From contig JADWQD010000006.1 in NCBI GenBank assembly GCA_016110215.1, positions 682,001-746,000 on the forward strand: a stretch of DNA of 64,000 nt, read 5' to 3'. Below the pieces are notes generated by a model. It was not told the DNA's origin. It searched no databases and saw only the letters and a list, made by a program, of their open reading frames with translations. A program made the translations under genes and the position numbers. The DNA is from Capronia americana. Lineage: Eukaryota; Ascomycota; Eurotiomycetes; Chaetothyriales; Herpotrichiellaceae. Shown piece after piece: positions 29,412 through 39,834 of the stretch (position 1 is its first letter; each line of letters opens with the position of its first letter).

Positions 29412-29828
29412 ATGTCGTCCTTCTCCTTCTTCCCGAACCTCTCCGAGTATCTCGACTCCGTGCACGACGCCCTCCCGCCATACCTACAAGCGTACTTCAC
29501 GCGGCAGAACATCCAGCTCCTCATCCGCGTCGTGGTCATCATCTCGACGTACACGCTCTTCCGGCCGCACTTGGAGTCTCTGTTCCGCAAGGCCACGGGC
29601 GCGCCGGATCAGAGGGATGAGGAGATCAAGGCGAGAATGGCGTCTCTGAAACAGCAACGAGAAGGCAGCGGAGGAGGCAGTTCTGCGTCACCCAGGGGAG
29701 CGGCAGCGGGAGCGGGAGTGGGAGTGGGCATGGTAGGACAGCAAGGCACAGTGTACAGGGTCGTTTCTCCAACGCAGGGCGCCGGGACCACCAAAGGGAA
29801 GGCGAAGGGAGGGAAGAGGAAGGCGTGA
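29412..29828 (+). CDS. Pga2-like ER membrane protein (protein trafficking)
   Basis: A single exon of 138 residues. After a short N-terminus, NIQLLIRVVVIISTYTLFRPHLESLF at about 33-58 is one membrane-spanning helix followed by the RPHLE turn typical of the Pga2 family. The cytosolic tail is basic and rich in Gly, Ala and Ser, with a run GVGVGMVG and a lysine-rich end (KGKAKGGKRKA). In yeast Pga2 is an essential ER/nuclear-envelope protein needed for processing of Gas1 and alkaline phosphatase. Length and layout match fungal homologues. The start at MSSFSFFPNLSEYLDS is supported by the family's N-terminal pattern. Confidence 0.82.
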   Translation: MSSFSFFPNLSEYLDSVHDALPPYLQAYFTRQNIQLLIRVVVIISTYTLFRPHLESLFRKATGAPDQRDEEIKARMASLKQQREGSGGGSSASPRGAAAGAGVGVGMVGQQGTVYRVVSPTQGAGTTKGKAKGGKRKA

Positions 29829-31082
29829 GAGCGAAAAGTGAGCGTGAGCGTGGGGGCCCAAGAGGAATGCGACGGGGTGAAGAACGATAGCGAAAGGATG
29901 CTGCCCTGTATACCTTGGCATCGTCGAGAACTTCACTCCCCGAAGACAGGCATGGCACGGATCCGAGAGATGCATGAATACAGTATACGCATATCAGCAT
30001 GATGGGTTGGTAGAGATTGCGGCACCGCGACTCGATCTCACTCAAACGCCGGAATGACCTATCTCTACTTCAGTCTCTGGCGAAACCAACGGCGATGTAC
30101 CCACCGAGGTACCATTCAAACAGGCTTCGGAAATCCTAAAATCGCACACACATACAGACATACATGCTCCGGAACCCGATAATCTAAGAACGAAAGTGAG
30201 CGACACACATCATACGTATTAGCCCATGGTTACCTGCCCCTTCCACCATACAGAATCAAGCCTCATACAGGTACCTTATACTACTGTACGACACAGTTCC
30301 AGGGTATGCTGAAACGGTCCATGGCTCGAGTATCCTGATCCCCCATCGCGGCAACGCAACGCGACGCGATGTCTACGTCCCAGCTGGATCCCGACTCCAG
30401 ACTCCCTACAACAGAGGAGACAGAGGACGGAAGCGAAGGGCAAGCAGAGCAGGGGGCCCAGAGACAGCGAGACAGCAAGGGAAAAACGAAGGGGTGATGT
30501 GAGTTGAGCCTCAAACCCCAAATCAACGCGGCAGCATTGCATAGCATTCCAAACTCAACCAGTCGCAGGAATATGAAGAACGAGAGCATACAGAGACAGA
30601 GTACATAGTAAGTAGTATTTTATATTCGATCAGACATCAAGATCAGGATCTGGACAACCCCTTCGATAATGCGGACTGACGGACTCACTCGCAAGTCTCA
30701 TCCCCCCCGGAAGGTGTTCCTTGCCTACCTTACCTATATATGTACTGTGTATACTGTACAAGTGTTCGAACGTTGGACAAGCACAGGTACACAGTCCAGG
30801 ATAGGATACCACTACCTAGAACCTTTCTTGGTCCTCATGTCGAGGGGGGAAGACAGCAAGAAAACAGGTCTTCTGATTGATTCTATGTACCCTATCCTGA
30901 TTATCCTCTTTTAGCTGCAACAAAAGCCTCGTGCAACGCGGTCCTAGCCAAACTTATGTGCCTCGTCTCTACTAACCAACTTACGAGTACGTGCCTCATC
31001 TGCACCATCTGTACTCCATCCTTCTGCTTCTTTTCGACGTCATGTCATATCCATATCCATATCCGCGTTACATACCCACCAC
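29829..31082. other. Intergenic, convergent
   Basis: About 1.25 kb between the 3' ends of the Pga2-like gene (+) and the AtuA gene (-). Only short frames without motifs. Simple CATATCCATATCCATATCCG copies lie near 31044-31063. Confidence 0.5.
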
Positions 31083-33151
31083 TCACAACCTCCCCCTCTC
31101 CAAAAACCTCACCGGCACATCGACGTGCCTGCTCCGCAGAAATTCCGCACAATTCTTGCCCAAAAAGTCCACGCTCTGCACGCACACAGTTTGTTAGCAA
31201 AAATCCAAGTAACTAGTAATCACCTGTATCAGGTCTTCGGGGTCCGGGGGAGGGAGAAAACAGATCCCCCCCCTTCACCAGTGGGCGATGACATTGAGTG
31301 AGGGGGGGAGAGCGCCAAGGGGAACTGCTACTCCATAATAGTAGGTACTAGTAGGTAACTTACCGCGGTGCTCGTGGCGCCTCTGTCCAACAAGTTGCGA
31401 AACAGAAAATGCACGGCCCTCAGATTGGGCAGTTCGAACCGGTCGAGCTCGATCTTCGGCGTCCTCGTCTCGTCGTACTCCTTGCCGAGCAGCCGCTTCA
31501 CGGTGGCGACGGACAGCAGGTTGCGCAGCCAGACGTATTCGTCCTGATGAACGACCCAGAACCCGCAGTTGCAGTCGCTCCCCTTGTCGCCGGAGCGGGC
31601 GTGCACGATGCTTCCGAGAGGGACCCGCGTCGTGGGGCCGAACCTGCCGAGATCGATCTGCAGCTGCGTCGTAGGCTGGCTGGGCTGTCGCTCTGGGAAA
31701 GTCTTCGTCAGTGTGGGTGACGGGATCAGCGTCTCTTTGTCGCCGAAATGCACCTGGTGGGATACCTTGCTCTGGTCGAGCAGCGTCACGTAGTATTCAA
31801 AGTACGGCTTCGGGATGCCCTGTCGGAAATCCAGGTGGAATGTACTGCCCGGGTAGCCTTGCATGATGTTGTCAATCACCGGACGGAGGAACTTCTGCGG
31901 CGCGATGTCGTTCGACTCCTTGGCCTGCGCGAAGACGCGAAACACGCAGGTCGCTGCGTTCTGGTTGTCGGCATCCTGCCCCTGCGAGCCCAGCACGCTG
32001 AACGACAGGGTGGTGAATTTGTCCGAGTAAGGCTTCAATCCGCGGCGCAGCTGCGCTTCCGTCATGCGCGCCTTCTCCGGGATGTCCAGCCCGGTCATGA
32101 AATACCACGCCTCGGCCTGGAAGCCTCCTCGCGCGGTGATCCCGACCTTGGTCGTCGGGGGCGGAGGCAAAGCCTTGACGCCATGAAGCGCCACTCGGTC
32201 GGTCGACAGCTGCTCGAACCAGATCCCATCCAGCACGGCGGTGACGTCCGAGTTGAAGTACCAGGGCCCCTGGATCTCATACAGCAGCTGCGACGAGCAC
32301 GTATGAATGCTCACCGTCCCGCCGGAGTTTTTCTGCTTCGTGATGACAACGCCTCCACTGGCCGTGATCTCCGCGATCGGATACCCGATGTCGACCCATC
32401 GACCCTGTTCCTCCAGGGCTTTGAACCCCGTGAAGTTCCCGCCAGCCACGTAGTTACTGCATTCGATCATGTGGCCTGCCACGAACGCGTTCGCCAGTTG
32501 GTCCAGCTGCTCTCGATGCCAGTTGTGGAACCACACGGCCGCGCCAATGACCGGAGACGCATCCGCCACGCGTCCACAGATGACGATCTGGGCCCCCTGG
32601 CGGAACGCCTCGGCGATGCCCATGCCTCCAAGGTAGGCGTGCGCGTAGATGGGCTCGAACTCCCACTTCTCCAGCACCTGACCCGTGTAGATGTTCTTGA
32701 ACTTGGACGTCCCGTTCTTGAGACCCTCCGTGATGGCGGGGAGGACTTCGTCACCGCTGATCCACGCGACCTTGACCTTCCCGCTCAGGCCTTTCTTCTC
32801 GACCATGCCGCACACGATGCGGTACAGGCCGCGGACGTCCGCATTGCCCGCGTTCGCCGCAACCTTGATGCCATACCGCGCGAGGTCTTCCAATGCGGGC
32901 TCTAGCGCTTCCAGGAAGGAGGCCTCGAACGCGGGACCGGCGCCAACGAACGCGTTTCCCATGTCGGGCGTGAGATTCGAGGCGTCAACTTTCCGCGCGG
33001 CGCCGATCGTCATGTTCACCTCGGACATGTAGTCCGAGATGATCACGTCGACAGGGTCGGAGGGATATGCCTTTGCAAAGGCTGCCATGGCATGGCGCCG
33101 GTCAGAGGCCGACCCAGAGGCTCCGGCGATGCGGACTGCGCGGGAGGACAT
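31083..33151 (-). CDS. AtuA / DUF1446 family protein
   Basis: Exons 33151-31364 and 31175-31083 encode 626 residues. Without splicing the frame runs a few codons into the intron and loses the conserved end; joining GCG to AGC gives SVDFLGKNCAEFLRSRHVDV and a normal terminus. The 188-nt intron is long for this window. The N-terminal half is the AtuA/DUF1446 domain (RIAGASGSASDR, ISDYMSEVNM, VAANAGNADVRGLYRIV, ICGRVADASPVIGAAVWFHNW). The C-terminal domain (IVHARSGDKGSDCNCGFWV) is the small AtuA-associated domain. In Pseudomonas AtuA belongs to acyclic terpene (citronellol) degradation, though its biochemical step is unsettled. Fungal homologues fuse both domains as here. No signal peptide is seen. 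Confidence 0.9.
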
Positions 33152-34344
33152 GGCTGCTGTGTTTCTCCGCCCGCTTCAGACGTGATCTTTGGGGTGGAAA
33201 GGCTCTGTTCTACCTGGAAATGTTTCTGTGGTGGCCTTTTGATCTTCTGTTCCAGCGAAGACAGTCGCTTTGATAGACCGGGGAGCCGTGCGGGGAATGA
33301 ATGGCTCCTGTGTAAATAGATAATGCCACTGTCACGTCAACGAAGAAGTCACTTTTCGCAGATGAAAATGTCGTTGTCCAAGTTGGTCGCCTTGCTCTCG
33401 GATTATTCGAAGCACTTCCACTTCGATATTGTGCGTGTTACATCCCTGTGCGATGGTAGCTTTTGTTGACGGCAACTCATGCCGAAATCATTCGCGAGGA
33501 ACAGTTGGAGAAACTGGGAAACTCCCGAGGGGGAAGGTTTCCTCTGCTTCGTGTGAGCCGAGGCTTAGCAGTGCGTTCGGGCAGTTCTCCTCTGCATGAG
33601 CACTCGGAAGTGATACATGCGTGGCTAAGTGGAGGGATTCTCGAGTCGAGGTAGCAAGTGAAGGTAGCCAACGCAGGTGGTTGGAAGGCACGCAACAAGC
33701 AGTTAATGGGGAACTGGGAGCTGTGGTACGACCTTTGACTGTCAATGATCGTCTTGTGTTGGTTCAATCACTATCGAATACCTAACACTTTTTGCTCCCG
33801 CGTCAGCTCAGCTCAGCTCATCCTGTATCAATCGTTGCCTAGTTCCGCCAGCATCCATCATGAGGAATGAGCCCATGGGACCACTGGGTCCGTGTGAGAG
33901 ACTGGGGTGAAAAAAAGAAAGAAATTTCTGCCAGCGCGTCACCACCACCATGCTTGCCACGATCCGCCCATGCTCCCGTTTCCTCGCCATGACTGCTCTC
34001 CCAAGCACATGCAAAATCTCTCGTTCTTCGTTGGTATCGTATCATCACTCTCAACCAAAAAGCGAATGCCATATTGTTCGATCGTGTTGTACACAGCCGA
34101 TTGTGCCAACCGGGTGGTAAGGGGTCATCGCGAAGGTGAAAATAAAAAGAAACTTTTTCTTCTGTGGTTCGACAAACACCCTCCCATACCGACGATGATG
34201 ACGCTAAAGGTTCGACTTGCGCGCTGCTTTCAATGAATCGACAAAAGAAAACGTTGCTTTTCCGCTACCCATCAGGGAAAGGCATTGCCCATGGACGAAA
34301 CGCCTGCTGCGCCGGGATTCTCACACATGCTTACTGCCTCCGCG
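33152..34344. other. Intergenic
   Basis: About 1.2 kb between the AtuA gene (-) start and the 3' end of the RRM gene (-). Only short frames without motifs. TCAGCTCAGCTCAGCTCATC at 33804 is a small tandem repeat. Confidence 0.5.
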
Positions 34345-35708
34345 TCAGTATGGTCCCAGTGGAGGAGTAGGTACCGGACTGTAACCGACCTTCATCGGCG
34401 CATAACTGCCATATTGGTGAGCAGGAGGCATGCCGCCCATGGCGCCAGGATAGATGGGGGGAGGCGGTGCAGGGCGGTATGGGGTGCCGGCGGGGCCGGA
34501 GTTGTTCTGGCTGCGACCCCAGCTCAGGCGGACTCGGGAGTTTCCAATGGGATAGCCTTGCATCTGGTTGATAGCCATCTCGGCAGCATGTCGTTGGACG
34601 AATTGGACGAAACCACAACCCTTGCCAGGCGGGATCTTGACATAGGTGATCTCTCCAAATCCTTGGAAGAAAGAGCGCAGCTCGTCTTCGGTGACGTAGC
34701 CCGACAGACCTCCGACAAAGACAGTGGTGTTGTTCGGGTCGGTGAATTGATTCATCGGTTGAGGTTGCTGCTGCTGCTGACCACCGTAGAACGGCATAGG
34801 TGGTTGACCCATTGGTGGATAGCCCATCGGAGCACCGCCACCACCTGGCATACCCATGTTCATGCCTCCCATCGGACCTCCTTTGTTTTTCGGAGTCGCA
34901 GTCGAGATGCGCATAGGACGATTGCCGCAGTAAACACCTTGCATCTCATTCAGGGCACGCTGCTGGTCGCCTTCGTCGGAGAAGCGCACGAAGCCATAGC
35001 CGCGGGACATGCCAGAAAGAGGATCCGTCATGATCTTGGCCGACTTGCAGGAGGGGAAGCGGCTCTGGAAGAGCGAGACCAGGACGTACTCGTTGACTTC
35101 AGGGCCGAGGTCGCCGACGAAGATGGAGTACTCGGGGCCACGATCGTCGCGTCGGTCGGCAAGACCACCGCCCGAAGCCCAGTTCAGCTTGAACGGACGG
35201 CTCGAGTTTGGCATAGGTTGACCGCTGAGCTGGAGGGCCTTGGCGGCAGCCTGGGAGGAGGAGAAATCGACGAAACAGTACCCAGCATTGCTACTACCAT
35301 GAGTTCAGAGACGTGCGAAGGAGGGGTCCTGGCTCTGCCGAGACTTACCCTGAGAATTTGTCGCGGATCATCTTGACGCTGACTTGTTCACCCATTTGGA
35401 ACCAGAGATTGCGGACGAAGTTTTCGTCAATCCAAGGCTCAAGCTCACCCATCCTACAAATCGCTGTCAGCGCTCGAGAATCAAAAACATCACACCAGCA
35501 TTCGAACCTACCAGAGAGTGGTCTTGCCATCTGCACCTTGACCATTCTGCGGTGCCGCATTCCCATCAGGAGTCGGGAAGGACATCTGCTGCTGAGCAGA
35601 TGGGTCGGTAGGCTGTCCTGGAGCAGATCCATCCTGAGGCGGAGGACCGGAACCTGGAGCACCCTCTTGCTGGGCGTTTGGGAATTGGCCGTACTCCGGG
35701 AACGACAT
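34345..35708 (-). CDS. Nam8/Csx1-like RNA-binding protein with three RRMs
   Basis: Exons 35708-35512, 35453-35349 and 35293-34345 (introns 58 and 55 nt) encode 416 residues. A Gln/Pro-rich N-terminus precedes RRM1 (TTLWMGELEPWIDENFV to YCFVDF, about 62-138); its RNP2 is split by intron 1 and its RNP1 lies just after intron 2. RRM2 is about 156-232 (IFVGDL, RGYGFVRF) and RRM3 about 289-360 (VFVGGL, CGFVQF). A Gly/Met/Gln-rich linker joins RRM2 and RRM3, and the tail is proline- and tyrosine-rich. The layout matches yeast Nam8 (U1 snRNP, 5' splice-site choice) and fission-yeast Csx1 (stress mRNA stability). Which role applies cannot be read from sequence. Upstream lies an unusually long gene-free stretch. 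Confidence 0.93.
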
Positions 35709-38700
35709 GTTGGAAGACGGAAAACAAGGTGACGAAACTGAGGGCTAAAGTAGAGCTTCTGTGGGATGAGTCAGATTCCGAGTCGAGAAGTGATGACAAA
35801 CTTCCGCCTGTCGCGAGACACTCGCAGAGAGCAATGCGGCCAGTGGGTATGCGTACCGAACAAAGACGTCTTTCAAAGGACGACGATGAAGAGGATATTG
35901 AAGGTATTATGTGGACTTTCTGATAACTCAAACCCAACTTTTGTCGCACAAGAATATCCCGAACGGCGACTGTCCAAGGGAGGAGGGTACAAAGCGATCA
36001 CGAAACGTCGATGGCAATTGAAGGTTGTTCTGAAGTCTGGGAGATAAATAGCAGTCAGCGCATCGTACAAGATCAACATGAAAATTGCGACCGTGGGGAA
36101 GGCAGTGAAGTCGTCGCTAGTGCGAATCGGCGAGGCCCTGAACCACTACTGGTGACTCGAGAGTCAAGAAGGTGGCCGCAGTGGTAGTCCTGCGCACAAG
36201 GTCATCGTGATGTTTGTTGTGTGTGCTTTTCTGTTCTCTTTGATATTGCCGTCGCCCTTGCGTCCGCGACTTCCGCTCACCACCACAACCTCAAAGCACA
36301 CTCATTTCTGCTCGCCGACACACCACGGTCCATCGCTTGCGCTTGCGCCACGGTCTGAGGGTTCATCGGAGGGGGTGCAAGAGACGTATCAAGGACTTCT
36401 TTACATACCGGATCAGATGCGCAGTGGTTAGATGGGGCCAAAAATGGACAGCCAAGCCACAGATCAGACCAGACGCAACAAGTGAGCAACTCCCGAGAAG
36501 AGCAGTGCGCCAAGTGAAGCAGGAAAGCAGAAGTAACACTGCGATACTAAGAGAGACGCGCGCACTAAAGCAAGAGAGTAGAGGAGAGAAGATGGAGGGG
36601 TGAGGCAGAGACGAAGGAAAAGTGCGGGAAGGTCGACTAAAAAGTTAGAAGTGCAAGAGCTGGTCGAGGGCCCGAGTGCGAGCGAGTGTGGGCGCGCGAG
36701 GGGTTACCCAGAATATGAGCTAGTTAAGGTTTCCTTGGAAAGGGTCTGACGACAGGCAAGCCTATGAAGCTCGGGGCATAATTAGGCGAACATCAGTTTA
36801 CAGGCCAGCCGCCGCGGTCCCCAACCTGGAGTCCAGTTTCTTCCTTTCACCTGACAACCTCGACACGGAAACAATGCTGGCGTGTGCACGATGATTTGAC
36901 GGGAAATGTTTCAACCAGAGGACGCTGCTGTCCGCCCGCTTCTCGAGTCTACTGCGTACCTACTATATGCCTCGGGCGGGATGATCGACAAAGCCAAACA
37001 CCGAAGAGGTAGCTCTATCAAACCGCGCCTGCCGCGCCAAACGCATGTACGATAAGTAGGAGGCAGGAGCTGCCCACGCTCCTCTCGGCGCCTTTGCTTC
37101 TTCCTCTGTTGAAAATTGCCGATCAGCTTACCGCCCTCGGCGAATGTTTGTTTGCCTGAGCAGTTTGTCTGGCCTTCACATCTTGTACGAGTCCCTTGTG
37201 CTTCCGAGAACCACTGGAGCTGCCCACAATCGAAGGAAGCGAGAGAGAGAGAGAGCGCGTCTTTCTCAAACCCAATCTTCAGCTCGGCTCTGGTCCAAGC
37301 GCGGGAGGCTTAGAGCTCCCAACCACAATTGCATGCAGCCCATGCGCATCTTTATTGCGCCACATGCCCAAGAAACCTTGTTAGATCCTTTTCAACAGAA
37401 CGCCCATCTGGCCATCTGGCCAGCAGCTAACGCGTGGATTTCGGCCCAATGAGTGTTCGCGTAGCCAAACAACAGCATCCTCGTCGATGCGACAAACAGT
37501 AACTAGGAGAACATGGACAATGCACGATGCTTGCCGGGGCACAAATCCAGTTGCCTTCAACAATATCTTGACTAATCCCGCGCTGTCATGCGTCGCGTTG
37601 CGCGACCCAGGATGGCGACAACGCTCGTGTTCGTACAAGAGAAGCTTCGATTAGAGCTAGGATCCTTGTTACACCCTGACCCCAAGATCAGGCCATCTGA
37701 CTGCCCTCTTGATCGGATAGATACATTATGGTACCTCAGCGTGTGTCAATCTTACATTGTGCAACCTCAACTTCCACACACAATCCAGACGGAGACGTCT
37801 CAAACGTGCCTTTTGATGCTCGATACCTAGAGGGGGCAACGTGGCAGAGGTCCCAGGCCAATCACGGCTGTACGCTCAGGCGATGACCTGCATACCGAGG
37901 ATCATGAGTTGGCCGATCGTCCAGCCGCCGCCCTCGCCTATCTGGAGACCCCATCTCTGCCTGGTGATCCCCGTGGTAACACAAAAGAAATCTCCACCGC
38001 GTCTGGTGCAGCTGGACAAGACAACAATCGTCAATTGAATATTGACCATCAAAGCTGACCTTAAGACAGACGCTGACACACACTCGATAATCTCAGGCGC
38101 ACAGTGAGTGCGTAGTCATGAGAACGGTTTCAGTGCGCCTGTCAACCCCGAACAAACTCGGAGATACCAGCCGACGCCATGAAACCTGGCCTGTCATCGA
38201 CCAGCGACGGGATGTCTGACGCAAGGGCCGTCTAGGCCCAAAAGGATCCCAATCGTCTCCACTGTGGACCAAGCTTCCAGGAGAGTGATACAGAGTACAC
38301 GCAGCCCAAGACGCACGCTGGCTGGCACCTCGTATAATGCCTGTGCTTGAGCGCTTCGCGACTACTGGCCGGATTCACTCGGCTTTTCTGTTGAACCTCC
38401 ATGTGGTGTGAGAGAACTGAAGAAGCAAAGCAAGCTTCATATCTCCATCTCCCCGAGACCGAAATGGCTGGCAAGCTCCGCCGTCTGCTCCAGCTAGATC
38501 GATCCTTTGCGGCTGACCCATCTCCGAATCGAGGGTTGCGCTACATTGGTGGCTTGCGAGCCTCAACCACCCCTTTCGCGCGCTAGTCTTTGACGTCTTC
38601 GGATGTGATACGGAGTACACAGAAGTACCAATCTTTTTCTCCTTGCTGAAAGAACAGAACTCTTGACGTGCCGGGCGCTAACGAAGCAAGAGAGGTATTC

Positions 38701-39834
38701 GCTTTCGCTTGCGGCTTGGCCTGGCGAAGCTGGCAGGTACGGTACCCTGCTGTCGCCATCAGAACCTTGCAAAAGAGAGCATAATCATTCCCCATCGCTT
38801 CACCATGTAGAGTAATGTGTATCTGTCTAAGGATTGAGCACCTGCGGAAATTCCCTTTCTGCTTAACCCTCGAATGTCTCGAAACCAAAATTAATCCTGC
38901 CTGTGGAGTGGAGGAGCTCTTGGGTCATCTCGTGCAATCTGCCCCGTGCTGCCATGAAGGCATAGTACCGTAATGCGTAATGCTGTCCTCGACCAGCAAC
39001 GACTACAAAAACTCATGCTGAGGCTTTCGAATACCTCCTCAAACGAACTGAGCAGTAAGTCCTGTTCGAACAATGTAGTGATCCCCGGCGAGTTAGGCTC
39101 TCGCAGCGTACGGAATCACCAAGAAATATTCGAGTACAGGGAGTAAGTAAGTGGAGAGGTTTCTTATGTACACCCTCTCTCAAGCTCGTAGACTAAGCTA
39201 CAGGCTACATACATACGTATGTGTTTGGACCGAGTTATGAATTCGCTTGCACTACGCCTTTGTTTTATCCGGTTTCTGCGCTGTGCTCTGCGCTCTCTGC
39301 TCTGCTCTATGGAAAAAAATTAAACTGGAAACTAGAAAATGGAGAATGCTCCTTCCTGCTCACGCCAGGTTTCCTGATGGCGACGCGCGCGTCAATTGAC
39401 CTTTGCGCTGTTCTGATTTTCATGATCCGCGTCCGAAATGTGCTGCTGCTGACTGCGTGACTGTAGTAATTCATTGATTGGAAAAGAAAATATCGCCCTG
39501 GTTCGTTCAAGGTGCTACTAATCGGGGTATCATTCGTTTCGTGGTGGGCAGTCTGCTGAAAAGGGACTCGAAAAGCTGCATGAAAATCCGATTGGAAAGG
39601 AAAGGAAAGAAATCGTTCGTCGTAGTTTAGCATCGTATCGCATCGTGTGTCGTGTGCGCCATGTCGTCGTCGGGGGGCTCCGTTCCGTGGTGATACATTG
39701 ATGAAGCATCTGTTGCTGTGCACCTTCCGTTCGCCATCTCTCCTTTAAACTGCCTGCCATTGCCACATGTCCTCATGGGTACTTCGCTCCCTCACCCCTT
39801 TGCCTGATTCTACCCCGAATCTCTCCACGGCCGG
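35709..39834. other. 4.1-kb gene-free stretch upstream of the RRM gene
   Basis: No convincing coding segment on either strand. On the transcribed (minus) strand of the RRM gene, about 36500-36720 is pyrimidine-rich, as in a fungal core promoter or leader. CAGAGTACAC-type words recur at 38288 and 38609 in a shared GTGATACNGAGTACAC. A GCTCTGCGCTCTCTGCTCTG run lies at 39285-39304. No tRNA was found by eye. Confidence 0.5.

Noticed and set aside
31748..32905. 385-residue open frame on the plus strand
   Set aside because: It is antisense to the AtuA gene, whose motifs are certain. Its Arg/His/Asp-rich composition is what the complement of GC-rich codons gives.
34285..35376. 363-residue open frame on the plus strand
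   Set aside because: Antisense to the three-RRM protein; no motif of its own.
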